DNA of 64,000 bases from Amazonocrinis nigriterrae CENA67 (GTDB taxonomy: Bacteria; Cyanobacteriota; Cyanobacteriia; Cyanobacteriales; Nostocaceae): positions 22,195 through 86,194 of the forward strand of contig NZ_JAECZC010000022.1 in the NCBI RefSeq assembly GCF_016056305.1. Reading direction: 5' to 3'. The translations under genes and the position numbers were made by a program. How positions within the stretch are numbered: the stretch's first letter is position 1; the number at the start of each line of letters is the position of its first letter. The notes below the pieces were generated by a model. The model saw only the letters and a program-made list of their open reading frames with translations, was not told the DNA's origin and made no database searches. Below are positions 44,804-54,138 of the stretch, one piece after another.

Positions 44804-44863
44804 TTGACAAAAATGTAATGAACAGTTTAGTTTATACCTATATTAACTAAACTATCTAGTTTA
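44804..44863 (+). promoter_or_regulatory. Promoter and TetR-type operator upstream of the DevB-like gene
   Basis: TTGACA at 44804-44809 resembles a -35 box. A perfect 9-base inverted repeat follows, AGTTTAGTT (44824-44832) and AACTAAACT (44845-44853), spaced by 12 bases. The right arm overlaps a second palindrome, TAAACTA-tc-TAGTTTA (44848-44863). Three GTTTAG-type half-sites therefore lie 24-63 bases before the DevB-like ATG, where a TetR dimer could block transcription. The exact -10 is uncertain. Confidence 0.65.
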
Positions 44864-44886
44864 CTTACTATTTATGTAAGGAGCTA

Positions 44887-46179
44887 ATGGTGCATCATAC
44901 GGCAACTGAAGGTTCCAGATTTCCTAAACCTAATTTTCGCCAACTCTTAATGCTGGTATTAGCGTTAGGTTTTGCGATCGCAGGATTATATAGATTATTT
45001 TGGCGAGTTCAAGCACAACCAACCGTCCAACAAGTGAGCATACCTCAACCAAAAACGGTGACAGCCTTGGGTAGACTAGAGCCACAAGGAAAAGTGATTA
45101 AACTATCAGCGCCAGCATCCAGTCAAGGCAGCCGCGTAGAAACACTTTTGGTGATGGAGGGCTTTAAAGTCAAAGCTGGCCAAGCGATCGCAATTTTAGA
45201 TAACCGAACTCGCTTACAAGCAGCTTATGAAGAAGCCCAAGAAGCGGTAAAAGTCGCGCAGGTAAATTTAGCAAAAGTGCTAGCTGGTGCAAAAGTAGGT
45301 GAGATAGATGCCCAAAAAGCTGAGATTGCCCGTATCGAAGCACAAACATTTGGTGAAGAAACCGCACAAAAGGATACAGTAGCTAGGTTAGAGGCGCAGT
45401 GGCTAGGTGAGAAAACTGCACAACAGGCAACAATAAATCGCTTAGAAGCAGAACGCCAAAATGCTCAAGTAGAATTTCAACGCTATCAGCAGCTTTACTC
45501 TCAAGGTGCAATTTCTCAGTCTGTATTTGACAGCAAGCGCCTGAGTTTAGATACGATAACGCAACAGTTGAGTGAAGCTAGAGCAAATCTTAACCGCATT
45601 GATAGTACTGGACGCAAGCAAATTACTGAAGCTAAGACAGTTTTGGCTAGGCTTAACGCCACTGGTAACAAGCAAATCAGTGCAGCCAAAGCTACTTTAG
45701 ATCAAATTGCTGAAGTACGCCCAGTAGATGTAGAAGCAGCAAAAGTAGAGGTTAGCCGTACCATAGCAGCTGCTAAGCAAGCAAAGGCAAACCTAGAACA
45801 AGCATACGTGCGATCGCCCCAAGATGGTGTAATCTTGGACATTCATACACGTTCCGGTGAAATGGTGTCTGATGAAGGTATTGTTGAAATTGGGCAAACC
45901 GACCAAATGTATGCAGTTGTCGAAGTTTATCAAAGTGATGTCCACAAAGTCCGCCCGCAACAACTAGTAAAAATCTCCAGCAATTCTCTACCAGGGAAAT
46001 TGCAGGGAACAGTAGATACAGTAGGCTGGAAAATACAGCGGCAAAATATTATCAACGCTGACCCCAGTGAAAATATTGATTCGAGAGTTGTAGAAGTTCA
46101 TGTACGGTTAGATCGACGTTCCAGCGAGAAAGCCGCCAAATTTACTAATTTGCAAGTCAAGGCGGTAATTGAATTGTGA
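44887..46179 (+). CDS. DevB-like membrane fusion protein (HlyD family)
   Basis: The 430-residue periplasmic adaptor has an N-terminal membrane anchor (about residues 20-38, LMLVLALGFAIAGLYRLFW). A lipoyl/barrel half follows (TVTALGRLEPQGKVIKLSAP), then a long coiled coil (about 110-300) rich in Ala/Glu/Gln with near-repeats (EAQTFGEETAQKDTVARLEA and QWLGEKTAQQATINRLEA), and the return lipoyl half with VRSPQDGVILDIHTRSGEMV. It links an ABC pump to an outer-membrane tunnel; in heterocysts DevBCA exports glycolipids. AAGGAG precedes the ATG. This copy may be a paralogue with another cargo. Confidence 0.9.
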   Translation: MVHHTATEGSRFPKPNFRQLLMLVLALGFAIAGLYRLFWRVQAQPTVQQVSIPQPKTVTALGRLEPQGKVIKLSAPASSQGSRVETLLVMEGFKVKAGQAIAILDNRTRLQAAYEEAQEAVKVAQVNLAKVLAGAKVGEIDAQKAEIARIEAQTFGEETAQKDTVARLEAQWLGEKTAQQATINRLEAERQNAQVEFQRYQQLYSQGAISQSVFDSKRLSLDTITQQLSEARANLNRIDSTGRKQITEAKTVLARLNATGNKQISAAKATLDQIAEVRPVDVEAAKVEVSRTIAAAKQAKANLEQAYVRSPQDGVILDIHTRSGEMVSDEGIVEIGQTDQMYAVVEVYQSDVHKVRPQQLVKISSNSLPGKLQGTVDTVGWKIQRQNIINADPSENIDSRVVEVHVRLDRRSSEKAAKFTNLQVKAVIEL

Positions 46180-47354
46180 TCGGATTTATTCAGGAACTAC
46201 AACGGCGTACACCGCTGGGATGGCTGCAATTGAGCCATCATAAAAGTCGTTTGTTAGTGGCCTTGTCAGGCATTGCTTTTGCCGATGTCCTCATGTTTAT
46301 GCAGATGGGGTTTCAAAATGCATTGTATGACAGTAACACCCGGCTCAATAGCGCCTTACTTGCAGACATCGTTTTAATGAGTACTCAAAGCCGTAATACG
46401 CAAAATTTATCTACTTTTTCACGGCGGCGACTGCTTCAAGCTGGTGATGTACCGGGTGTAAAATCAACACAAGCCATGTATATCGGTTTAGTAACTTGGA
46501 AAAATCCTCAAACACACCGAAAAACCCAACTGCAAGCGATCGGGTTTAATCCTGATGAACCTGCCTTAAATTTACCAGAAGTCAACGCTCAGTTAGATAA
46601 GATTAAGCTACCTGATACCTTTATCTTTGACCGGGGAGCCAGAGGACAATACGATAAAGCTTTTGCCCAAATTGATGCAGGTAATTCTGTCACTACAGAA
46701 GTTGATAAACGCACCATTACCATTGATGGCTTATTTAAATTAGGAGCATCTTTTGGTGCAGACGGCACATTAATTTCTAGCGAGGATAATTATTTACGTA
46801 TCTTTCCTCGACAATTAGCAGGAAGTATTAATTTGGGTTTAGTTTATATTCAACCAGGCTATGACCTTAAACAAGTTGCAGCATCATTAAAAGCCTATCT
46901 CCCAAGTGAAGATGTAAAAGTACTAACCCGTGAGGAATTTATCAACTTTGAAGTAGATTATTGGAAATCAGAAAGCCCTATTGGTTTCATTTTTACTTTG
47001 GGTGTGTCAATGGGCTTTATTGTGGGTGTGATTATTGTTTATCAAGTCCTCTCTACAGATGTGAATGCCCACATCAAGGAATACGCTACTTTTAAAGCGA
47101 TGGGATATCGAAATTTATATTTGCTGGGTGTAGTTTTTGAAGAAGCGATTATATTAGCTGTGCTGGGGTTTATTCCAGGTTTGATAATTCCTTTAGGACT
47201 TTACCGCTTGACTCGAAAGGCTACAGATTTACCTGTATATATGACTTTAGCTAGAGCGTTAACTGTTTTAATATTAACAATTATTATGTGCGGTATTTCT
47301 GGAGCAATAGCAACTCGCAAATTACAATCTGCTGACCCTGCGGATATGTTTTAA
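46176..47354 (+). CDS. DevC-like ABC transporter permease
   Basis: The 392-residue protein has the FtsX/MacB-type layout of DevC: a first membrane segment near residues 25-45, a large periplasmic domain (about 50-265), then three membrane segments (GFIFTLGVSMGFIVGVIIVY, a segment near 310-335 and a last one near 355-380). The GTG start overlaps the DevB-like stop by four bases (GTGA), which indicates translational coupling. DevC works with the DevA-type ATPase and the DevB-type adaptor in export driven by ATP. Confidence 0.9.
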   Translation: MIGFIQELQRRTPLGWLQLSHHKSRLLVALSGIAFADVLMFMQMGFQNALYDSNTRLNSALLADIVLMSTQSRNTQNLSTFSRRRLLQAGDVPGVKSTQAMYIGLVTWKNPQTHRKTQLQAIGFNPDEPALNLPEVNAQLDKIKLPDTFIFDRGARGQYDKAFAQIDAGNSVTTEVDKRTITIDGLFKLGASFGADGTLISSEDNYLRIFPRQLAGSINLGLVYIQPGYDLKQVAASLKAYLPSEDVKVLTREEFINFEVDYWKSESPIGFIFTLGVSMGFIVGVIIVYQVLSTDVNAHIKEYATFKAMGYRNLYLLGVVFEEAIILAVLGFIPGLIIPLGLYRLTRKATDLPVYMTLARALTVLILTIIMCGISGAIATRKLQSADPADMF

Positions 47355-47442
47355 TGAATTGGGAATTGGGAATTGGGAATTGGGAATTGGGAATGGGTTG
47401 AATTTATAATATTTAATCCAAAATTTAAAATCTAAAATTATT
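47355..47442. repeat. GGGAATT repeats within the DevBCA-like operon
   Basis: GAATTGGGAATTGGGAATTG units (about 47356-47393) followed by AT-rich AATCCAAAATTTAAAATCTA sequence fill the gap between the permease stop and the ATPase start. A heptamer repeat inside an operon may influence mRNA stability or relative expression of the ATPase gene. Confidence 0.75.
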
Positions 47443-48144
47443 ATGGCTGCTGTTATTTCTATTGAAAATCTTGATCATTTTTTTGGGAAGGGACAACTAC
47501 GAAAGCAGGTTTTATTTAATATTAATTTGGAAATTAATGCTGGCGAAATTGTGATTATGACTGGGCCTTCGGGTTCTGGAAAAACTACATTGTTGACCTT
47601 AGTCGGCGGTTTGCGTTCTGCCCAGTCTGGCAGTTTAAAAGTTTTAGACAGAGAACTTTGTCATGCTAGTAGCAAAGAACTGACACAAGCACGACGAAGC
47701 AACGGTTATATTTTCCAAGCCCATAACCTGCATGGTAGCCTGACAGCAATTCAAAATGTGCGAATGGGTTTGGAAGTGCAACCAAAAATTTCGCCCCAAG
47801 AAATGCTCAGGCGATCGCAAGCCATGCTCGAAGCTGTAGGATTGGGACAACGCCTGAATTATTACCCAGATAACTTGTCAGGGGGACAAAAACAACGGGT
47901 AGCGATCGCTCGTGCGCTAGTTAGTCAACCTAAAATTGTCTTGGCAGATGAACCCACAGCCGCACTTGATAAACAATCTGGGCGCGATGTCGTGGAATTA
48001 ATGCAGAAACTAGCCAAAGAGCAAGGCTGTACAATATTGCTTGTAACCCATGACAACCGCATCTTAGATATTGCCGACCGCATCGTCTACATGGAAGATG
48101 GTCATCTCGTCAGAGATGGTGTAGGTGCTGTAGCTGTTGAGTAG
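47443..48144 (+). CDS. DevA-like ABC transporter ATP-binding protein
   Basis: The 233-residue ATPase has Walker A TGPSGSGKTTLL (about residues 39-50), Q-loop IFQAHNL, ABC signature LSGGQKQRVAIARAL (about 144-158), Walker B IVLADEPTAALD and the H-loop VTHD. It belongs to the MacB/LolD/DevA subgroup. Encoded third in the DevB-DevC-DevA order, it powers the exporter. No strong ribosome site is seen, which may mean weak translation or coupling across the repeat. Confidence 0.93.
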   Translation: MAAVISIENLDHFFGKGQLRKQVLFNINLEINAGEIVIMTGPSGSGKTTLLTLVGGLRSAQSGSLKVLDRELCHASSKELTQARRSNGYIFQAHNLHGSLTAIQNVRMGLEVQPKISPQEMLRRSQAMLEAVGLGQRLNYYPDNLSGGQKQRVAIARALVSQPKIVLADEPTAALDKQSGRDVVELMQKLAKEQGCTILLVTHDNRILDIADRIVYMEDGHLVRDGVGAVAVE

Positions 48145-48236
48145 TAATAGCAGAGGGAGATGAGAAAGATGAGGGGGATGAGGGAGAGAATAACTAAATC
48201 AATTCCCAATTCCCAATTCCCTAATCCCAAATTTGA
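48145..48236. repeat. Repeats between the DevA-like gene and a convergent gene
   Basis: GAGGGGGATGAGGGAGAG units are followed by CAATTCCCAATTCCCAATTC heptamers (about 48199-48222). No terminator hairpin is apparent. Confidence 0.7.
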
Positions 48237-48914
48237 TTATTTAGTAATTGTTTGTTCTTGATTAGGTATAGTCTCTTGAACTACCTCTAGTACAGGTGGG
48301 CGCACACACAAATAAATCAATGGCCCGAAGAGTGGAATCAAAGCTATTAACCGGAATAACTGCAAATCTTTCCATCCACGACGCGCCATATCATCTGTAA
48401 TTAATGCTGAAAATAATAGGCAAAGTAGACAAAAATCTAAACTCATTACATGAATGAAACGGTTAGTTTGCCACTGCTGCACGAAATTTCCCCAATCTCC
48501 TTGTAATCCAAAGGCAACTAAAATAACTGACGCTATGGTTAGCACAAAGCCAGTTACACGAGAATCTAGCAGCTTTAACAAAGCATTCTTTTTACCAATA
48601 AACTGTTGATTTGGTTCTCGTAAAGCTAGGTAAGGTAAAAGAGCAAAAGCACCAACTCCGAAAGAAACTGTAGCAAAAAGCCAAGCAGGTATTTTTTGCC
48701 CTTTACCATCAATAAAAACTACTGCGCTGTAGATTAAAGGCCAAATGCCCATAATATTAAATAGTGCTATGACTAATGGGTTAATGCCTTCCCACTGACC
48801 AATTGACAAGTTTTTAATCAACTCAAATGTACCAGGCTGTTCGGGAGGAGCAAGCAGGAACGCATAAGCAAGAACTCCTATCCATATCAATCCAAAAGTA
48901 ATTTTTCTCACCAT
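48237..48914 (-). CDS. Conserved multi-pass membrane protein, function unknown
   Basis: The 225-residue protein has about six hydrophobic segments (the first at 5-21, ITFGLIWIGVLAYAFLL; others near 47-70, 78-96, 118-140, 155-172 and 188-206). The pattern ALFNIMGIWPLIYSAVVFID, with a later PYLALREPN, resembles conserved proteins of cyanobacteria and plant chloroplasts of unknown function. The C-terminus is polar and faces one side. Nothing in the neighbourhood gives a role. Confidence 0.75.
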   Translation of the reverse strand: MVRKITFGLIWIGVLAYAFLLAPPEQPGTFELIKNLSIGQWEGINPLVIALFNIMGIWPLIYSAVVFIDGKGQKIPAWLFATVSFGVGAFALLPYLALREPNQQFIGKKNALLKLLDSRVTGFVLTIASVILVAFGLQGDWGNFVQQWQTNRFIHVMSLDFCLLCLLFSALITDDMARRGWKDLQLFRLIALIPLFGPLIYLCVRPPVLEVVQETIPNQEQTITK

Positions 48915-49495
48915 AATTGCATCTAATTAGTTTTAAGAGGTGATTCTGCTTTGGGAAATCCGCAGAAGGTAGCCTGCTTGTGCGAATTAACGGAAAATTA
49001 TTTGCTTTTAATAAGCAATCAGTTATATTACTTTATTATTTAGCCTGTTTGCTTGCTAATTTTACCGAAATGAGTAGGCATTTATCCTGTTTGCTTACTT
49101 GTTTAGCCTGTTTGCTTACTCATTTTGGTGTTTTCCGCAGGCAATATGCTTGAATGCTTACTCATTTACTATAAATGCTTACTCATTTCAGTAGATCACG
49201 CACTCATTTTGGTGTTTCTCGCAAGCAATATGCTTGAATGCTTACTCATTTCAGTAGATCACGCACTCATTTTGGTGTTTCTCGCAAGCAATCAGGCTAA
49301 TTGTTTGATTGTGAGCGATCGCGTTGATCAAATTCTTGCACCCAACTTGAACAAATGGCTGTTGCGGGTAATAAATTTTGCTAAACCCAAACAGTGGAAG
49401 GGTTTCCCGGTATCAAGCAGCCAGCACACCAAAATCTAAAATCCCAAATCCAAAATGGTATAACTAGTTTGTATTCACCGAAATGAAATTTTACA
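48915..49495. repeat. Intergenic repeat region with 63-base tandem duplication
   Basis: After AT-rich sequence, degenerate units built on TTTAGCCTGTTTGCTTACTC and GCTTACTCATTT occur from about 49039. A 55-base exact match then repeats with a 63-base period (49175-49229 and 49238-49292), containing CATTTCAGTAGATCACGCAC. A 104-codon frame over it is made of the repeats and is not accepted as a gene. CAAAATCTAAAATCCCAAATCC lies near the end (quoted loosely; about 49430-49455). Confidence 0.8.
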
Positions 49496-50077
49496 ATGTC
49501 TCTTGCTCCTTGGCGAGGTGCGATCGCTCATGCCCTTCATCGCAACCGTAGTCTTGTTTACGCCCGTTACCTGCAACTAGCAACCATAGGGGCAAACAAT
49601 CGTCCTGCTAATCGTACCGTGGTCTTTCGTGGTTTTCTCCAAGATACCAACCAGCTAAAATTTGTCACCGATAGCCGCAGTGAGAAAGCTGACCACATAC
49701 AGCAACAACCTTGGGCAGAGATTTGTTGGTACTTTCCCAATACAAGAGAACAATTCCGCATCAATGGCTGCTTAACTTTAGTAGGAAGTGACAATCACCC
49801 TAATTTACAGCCAGCCAGAATCACTAGCTGGCAAGAACTCAGTGATGCAGGTCGTATACAGTTTGCCTGGCCCCATCCTGGTAAACCCAGAGACGCAACA
49901 CCAGAAGCCTTTGCACCGCCACCACCAAACCCCACACAACCACTAGCAAATTTTTGCCTATTGCTACTTGACCCAATGCAGGTAGACCATTTGGAATTAC
50001 GAGGTGAACCGCAAAATAGAAAAATTTATCAGCGTGATGAAAATCAACAGTGGTCTAGCAAAGAAGTTAATCCTTGA
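49496..50077 (+). CDS. Alr4036-type FMN-binding pyridoxamine 5'-phosphate oxidase-like protein
   Basis: The 193-residue split-barrel flavoprotein starts SLAPWRGAIAHALHRNRSLV. It contains RTVVFRGFLQDTNQLKFVTD and EICWYFPNTREQFRINGCLT, both characteristic of the Alr4036 family (Pyridox_oxase_2). The REQFRING segment is the FMN phosphate contact seen in PNPOx relatives. The C-terminal substrate loop of true PdxH is modified, so it may not make pyridoxal phosphate; a general FMN-dependent redox role is safer. No ribosome site is evident. Confidence 0.85.
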   Translation: MSLAPWRGAIAHALHRNRSLVYARYLQLATIGANNRPANRTVVFRGFLQDTNQLKFVTDSRSEKADHIQQQPWAEICWYFPNTREQFRINGCLTLVGSDNHPNLQPARITSWQELSDAGRIQFAWPHPGKPRDATPEAFAPPPPNPTQPLANFCLLLLDPMQVDHLELRGEPQNRKIYQRDENQQWSSKEVNP

Positions 50078-50348
50078 ACAGTCAATAGTCAATAGTCATC
50101 AGCTATCAGTCATCAGTCATCAGTGATCATCAACCCAGATTTGTCGCAGCTAAACAGAAGCGATTAACTAATTACTAATTCGTAATTCTGGGTTTAAGTT
50201 CCCCATCAAACTCTTAAATTGGTGGTCTTGAATTAGTTGGGTATTTTGATGTCTATTAATTCAATTACGAATTACGTAGACGCGATAGCGGCTTCCCTTC
50301 GCCGTCAGGCGTTCCCGCAGGGTAGGGTATTATCAATTACGAATTATT
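50078..50348. repeat. Repeats between convergent genes
   Basis: CAGTCATCAGTCATCAG units (about 50095-50125) come first. AATTACTAATTCGTAATTC lies at about 50170 and TCAATTACGAATTACG at about 50260 and 50335. A GTAGACGCGATAGCGGCTTC module (about 50276-50330), typical of Nostoc interspersed repeats, completes the region. No gene is seen. Confidence 0.65.
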
Positions 50349-51113
50349 TTAGATACCCGCACCATCTAGAAACTGCTGTATTGTTTTATCTCTAAGATTA
50401 CACGCAGGAGCATCTGGGGATAAATGATCTTCGTGAGAGTTGGCAGCACCTACCAACACAGGAGTTTTTTCAGGAGAATGCACGCGTTGTAAAGTTTGGA
50501 TTTGTTCTTCCAACCATTCAATGCGGTCAACTAAAGCGCGAATCACTTCAGCTTCCGAGTCTGGTAAGTTGTTGTGTTCTAGAGGGGCGACCCGCACTCC
50601 AGAACGATAGATAATGCGACCAGGTACACCCACAACTGTGCAATTAGAAGGTACATCTCTCAGAACAACTGAACCTGCACCGATACGGACATTATTACCA
50701 ATTTGGATATTTCCTAATACCTTAGATCCAGCCCCAACTACAACATTTTCACCTAGAGTCGGATGGCGTTTGCCGCTTTCTTTACCAGTCCCCCCAAGGG
50801 TAACACCTTGATAAATCAAAGCATAGTCACCAATAATCGCAGTTTCCCCAATCACCACACCCATACCGTGGTCGATGAACACACCATGTCCAATGGTTGC
50901 ACCTGGGTGGATTTCAATTCCAGTCAAAAACCGAGCTATATGAGAAATCAGCCGGGGAATAAAGGGAAGACCAACATCATATAGCCAGTGAGCTAGCCGA
51001 TGAAATACCAGGGCTTGCAAACCGGGGTAACAAAACAAGACCTCCAACCAGTTACGGGCAGCTGGGTCACGTTCAAATATGATACGAAAGTCAGCACGGA
51101 GTGTAGATAGCAC
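50349..51113 (-). CDS. cysE: Serine O-acetyltransferase
   Basis: The 254-residue enzyme makes O-acetylserine from serine and acetyl-CoA, the carbon skeleton for cysteine. After an N-terminal helical part ([20 protein letters not shown]) it has a left-handed beta-helix of hexapeptide repeats (about residues 68-165) with [20 protein letters not shown] and the catalytic region [19 protein letters not shown]. The C-terminal tail (about 190-254) is longer than in minimal cyanobacterial enzymes and carries a helical RVHSPEK linker. A C-terminal Ile, often used to bind cysteine synthase, is the last residue (GAGI). Confidence 0.95.
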   Translation of the reverse strand: MLSTLRADFRIIFERDPAARNWLEVLFCYPGLQALVFHRLAHWLYDVGLPFIPRLISHIARFLTGIEIHPGATIGHGVFIDHGMGVVIGETAIIGDYALIYQGVTLGGTGKESGKRHPTLGENVVVGAGSKVLGNIQIGNNVRIGAGSVVLRDVPSNCTVVGVPGRIIYRSGVRVAPLEHNNLPDSEAEVIRALVDRIEWLEEQIQTLQRVHSPEKTPVLVGAANSHEDHLSPDAPACNLRDKTIQQFLDGAGI

Positions 51114-51180
51114 GAGATAATACCCTCGGAAAGCAAAACGAGCTACTCTCCCATATTATCGTCCCAAGTGTTCACTCTAA

Positions 51181-51476
51181 AAAATTGGGAATGGGGAATT
51201 GGTGAGCCAGCGTGGTCTTGGGGGTTCTCCCCCAATCCCCAACGCCACTTGCTTCAAGCCGGGGAACCCGTCCAACGCAGTGGCTCCTCCCTTTCGGTCG
51301 TGGGGGCCCCGAGTCCCCCATGAGCGACTGGCGATCTTCGCAGCGTTAGCGACGCAGGAGCGTCACCCGAAGGGGAATGGGGAATTGGGAATGGGGAATT
51401 AGTTATGTGGAATTAGTTATGTGGAATTACTTAATTCTCCTCTGCATCCCTGCACCTCCAGTCCCCACTCTCCACT
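51181..51476. repeat. Mosaic repeat upstream of cysE
   Basis: GGGAATGGGGAATTGG flanks a 175-base G/C-rich core (about 51202-51376) with GGTCTTGGGGGTTCTCCCCC, GGTCGTGGGGGCCCCGAGTC, CCCATGAGCGACTGGCGATC and GCGTCACCCGAAGGGG. Several of these are reverse complements of modules at 61-113 and 25.4-25.9 kb. GTGGAATTAGTTATGTGGAATTA repeats (in part) follow at about 51400-51430. Confidence 0.85.
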
Positions 51477-51965
51477 TCACTGCTGCACTGTCAAAGTGTA
51501 ATTCCGTTCAACTCCAGGGGCAAAAGTTCCAACCCAAATTCGATAGGTTCCTTTTTTCCAGTTTTGGTCATCAATGCTAGCATCTTTCTTCTTGCCAGTG
51601 TCATCACCACAACGAACAATGTTTTCTGCTGGCCCTTTAATTAGTAAAGTCGTATCGTAGTTGCTGCTGTTAACTAATATTTTTAGGTGATAAAAGTCTT
51701 TTTCCAAAATCATAATATGATCTGGTTTGGGATCGGCAAAGCCAATACAGGGGTTTTGAGCGCGATCGCGGTTAGTTATGGCAGACAATGGGTAAGATCC
51801 ACCTGTATAACCTGCAACTTTTCCCTTAGCTTGATCAAAGCCTGGTAACAAGCTAAAAGTTCCAAAGTTAGTTGTTTGTGCTATCACAGGTGTAGCAGTT
51901 ATAGCAGCTATTACAGCTAACAAGCAACCACTTCGATAATCAAGTCGAGGGCGATAATATTTCAT
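51477..51965 (-). CDS. Secreted protein with pre-peptidase-like C-terminal fold
   Basis: The 162-residue exported protein has a signal peptide (SGCLLAVIAAITATPVIAQ, cleavage near residue 30). Its mature beta-sandwich contains FYHLKILVNSSNYDTTLLIK, then IVRCGDDTGKKKDASIDDQN and GTYRIWVGTF ... NYTLTVQQ. The 'dt.l.i..p......ddd......D......GtY.v.vg' pattern resembles bacterial pre-peptidase C-terminal domains. Two cysteines could form a disulphide. Function is unknown; periplasmic or extracellular binding is likely. Confidence 0.7.
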   Translation of the reverse strand: MKYYRPRLDYRSGCLLAVIAAITATPVIAQTTNFGTFSLLPGFDQAKGKVAGYTGGSYPLSAITNRDRAQNPCIGFADPKPDHIMILEKDFYHLKILVNSSNYDTTLLIKGPAENIVRCGDDTGKKKDASIDDQNWKKGTYRIWVGTFAPGVERNYTLTVQQ

Positions 51966-52221
51966 AGTAGCCCTCCAACGGGCTTTTAAAATTGTAATGA
52001 CATATACATATTTTAGTAAAAAAATTATCTGGCAATTTTAATTTATGTGCCACCTTTTTCATTAGTTATACAAATTTCCTGTAAGGTTAGGCTTCATTTA
52101 CTTAGAGGAAGTTTGGAAAGTCGAAAACTATACTAAGAACCCCTCTCCAAACCTCTCCCCGAAAGGTCGATAGCCTTTGAAACCCCATTCCCTGCTTGCA
52201 ACCAGGCAACAGGCGCAACAA
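51966..52221. other. Intergenic region, no gene seen
   Basis: AT-rich sequence holding the promoter of the secreted protein is followed by CCCCTCTCCAAACCTCTCCC (about 52140-52160) and a GCTTGCAACCAGGCAACAGG stretch. The latter repeat-like part may hold the 3' end of the DUF3352 gene transcript. Confidence 0.4.
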
Positions 52222-53883
52222 TTATTCATAGAATTGCAAGAAAACGCCGCCTTTGAGTGATTCTGTATCACTGTTGTAAGTACTAATTGTCAGCGATCGC
52301 AAGTTGCTGAAAAACGGTTTGCCGAAAATTTCTATGAGTTTGAGAATCGGTAATTGACGTTCTAACAAAGGCTGGCTTGTTTTCCAATCGAGATAGACAT
52401 AGCCTTGGTTAGGTTGCGGAATGGCAGCGATACTATTTTGGAAACTAGGATTGTCAACTAGGGAATTTTTCTTGATTGTCAAGACTTCATCTATTGTCTC
52501 TAGGTTGGAGGCAAAAATTTCATAATTATCTAGGGTTGTATGTACTGCTTGTACTTTGGCTGCAATGTTGTATGATGGTCGGTCTTTGGTATCGCTTTTA
52601 GTAGTGGCGATTAAATCTGTCCAAGCAAAGATTTTCTGTTCACCGAGATTGAAGGAACTGCTGCTAAGTCCATTTGCTGTAGCGATCGCATCTAAACGAG
52701 AAATCCCTTCTGGTACACCCTCTATTTTTTCTACTACAAAAATCCAATCGGGATTTATCTGACCCTCACGAGGTAACAATGCAATGGCGTATTCTCCTTT
52801 TACCCAGCTAAAGATATCCTCTTTTAAGTTGATGCCTTTGCTTTTCTCGATATCTGCTAAAGGTTGTACCAATCTGGAAATTACATCTGTTTTGGAACCA
52901 GATATTGCTGTTTTCACTTGTGCCCAAAGTTGAGCTAAATTGCTGTCATTTAAATTACTCAAATCTGAGGCAGAAATTGCTAAACCTGCCGATGCTGGAA
53001 TATATTGCAGTGCTTTTACTGGTTTAGTTAGTAGTTGAGATGGCGGAACAGTTGCTGATGAACTGAGAAAACTAGTTTCTGCTAACAAGCCTTTAGGGTT
53101 CAATGACAAAGCAATAATTTCGCTGTCGTAAGTTGCTTGTGGCAATTCTAATCCTTGCCATTGTGCCACTGTGGGAAGATTGAGGAAAGCCGCCGCGACA
53201 GATCCTTTAGGCAATTTTTCCGTAGCTTTTTGGTATCGGGGAGAACTGGTTAAATTCAGATCGGGTGCTTGGACATTATTAATTGCATCTCGCAGCACTT
53301 TGCGATCGTTGGCAAATAACACAAAGTTATTAACAACTGCGCCTGCAAGTCCTTCTTGCTGTGGTTGAGAATCTTCGTAAAGCAGTTTTACACCTTCGTA
53401 TTGTTCCACCGCTAAGTTAGTTCCAGCTAACACTCGCTTAGAAAATAACAACTCTACAAACTCCTGACTTGCTTTTGAGTTATTAGTTGCTAGTGCCATT
53501 AAATACCCTGGTTGTTTACCGTTCTCTAAATCGCGATCCATATCTTCAGTGGTGACAGCCAATGTAATTTCATTACCTAACCAGGGTTGAATGTCTTGTT
53601 TGTAATCTATGCCACTCTTAGCTAATAAGCTAGTTTTAAGTTGAGATAATTCTCCTTTACCATCTAAAGTCTGTAAACGGTCAGGATTTACCAGCAACGA
53701 CACCATCGCCGGAGCAAGTTTTGACACAAATATGGCAGCACCAGGTTGAGAATTAGAGGTGATCACGTTAACCGGACTTTTGGCAAAAATCCAATAAAAG
53801 CCAAAAATAACAATCACTAGCAGCGCGATCGCACCAGCTACTATAAAACCAAATAATGAGCGTTGCCTATTGACATTAGACAT
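52222..53883 (-). CDS. DUF3352 domain protein, membrane-anchored
   Basis: The protein, 553 residues from ATG 53883, has one N-terminal membrane segment (about 10-34, LFGFIVAGAIALLVIVIFGF). The large extracytoplasmic DUF3352 domain includes AAIFVSKLAPAMVSLLVNPD, DIQPWLGNEITLAVTTEDMD (about 101-120) and KEDIFSWVKGEYAIALLPRE. The pattern 'W.G.e.a.a' occurs twice, once in each half, suggesting two homologous subdomains. Cyanobacterial DUF3352 proteins are common but uncharacterised. An ATG nine codons upstream is possible but less likely. Confidence 0.82.
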   Translation of the reverse strand: MSNVNRQRSLFGFIVAGAIALLVIVIFGFYWIFAKSPVNVITSNSQPGAAIFVSKLAPAMVSLLVNPDRLQTLDGKGELSQLKTSLLAKSGIDYKQDIQPWLGNEITLAVTTEDMDRDLENGKQPGYLMALATNNSKASQEFVELLFSKRVLAGTNLAVEQYEGVKLLYEDSQPQQEGLAGAVVNNFVLFANDRKVLRDAINNVQAPDLNLTSSPRYQKATEKLPKGSVAAAFLNLPTVAQWQGLELPQATYDSEIIALSLNPKGLLAETSFLSSSATVPPSQLLTKPVKALQYIPASAGLAISASDLSNLNDSNLAQLWAQVKTAISGSKTDVISRLVQPLADIEKSKGINLKEDIFSWVKGEYAIALLPREGQINPDWIFVVEKIEGVPEGISRLDAIATANGLSSSSFNLGEQKIFAWTDLIATTKSDTKDRPSYNIAAKVQAVHTTLDNYEIFASNLETIDEVLTIKKNSLVDNPSFQNSIAAIPQPNQGYVYLDWKTSQPLLERQLPILKLIEIFGKPFFSNLRSLTISTYNSDTESLKGGVFLQFYE

Positions 53884-54138
53884 AATCAAAAAAAAGTATA
53901 AAGGATACACTCTGAAAACTCATACCATTTTGGATTATGGATTTGAGATTTGGGATTGGGAATCACCCTTTGTGTTAGGTTTTTGTCAATCCATCTGTGG
54001 TAATCATTTTTCCAATTGGTATTACACATCAACTCCAGACCAACAGCCATTAGTCATCAGTCATCTTCAAGAAATGCTTATGCCAGGGTACAGATTTTCT
54101 GTCACCATAAATAATATCGGATTGTCTACAAAAACCTC

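Noticed and set aside
49125-49439. 104-codon plus-strand frame
   Set aside because: It is built from the 63-base tandem repeat, with the same ECLLISVDHALILVFLASN segment read twice. There is no independent support.
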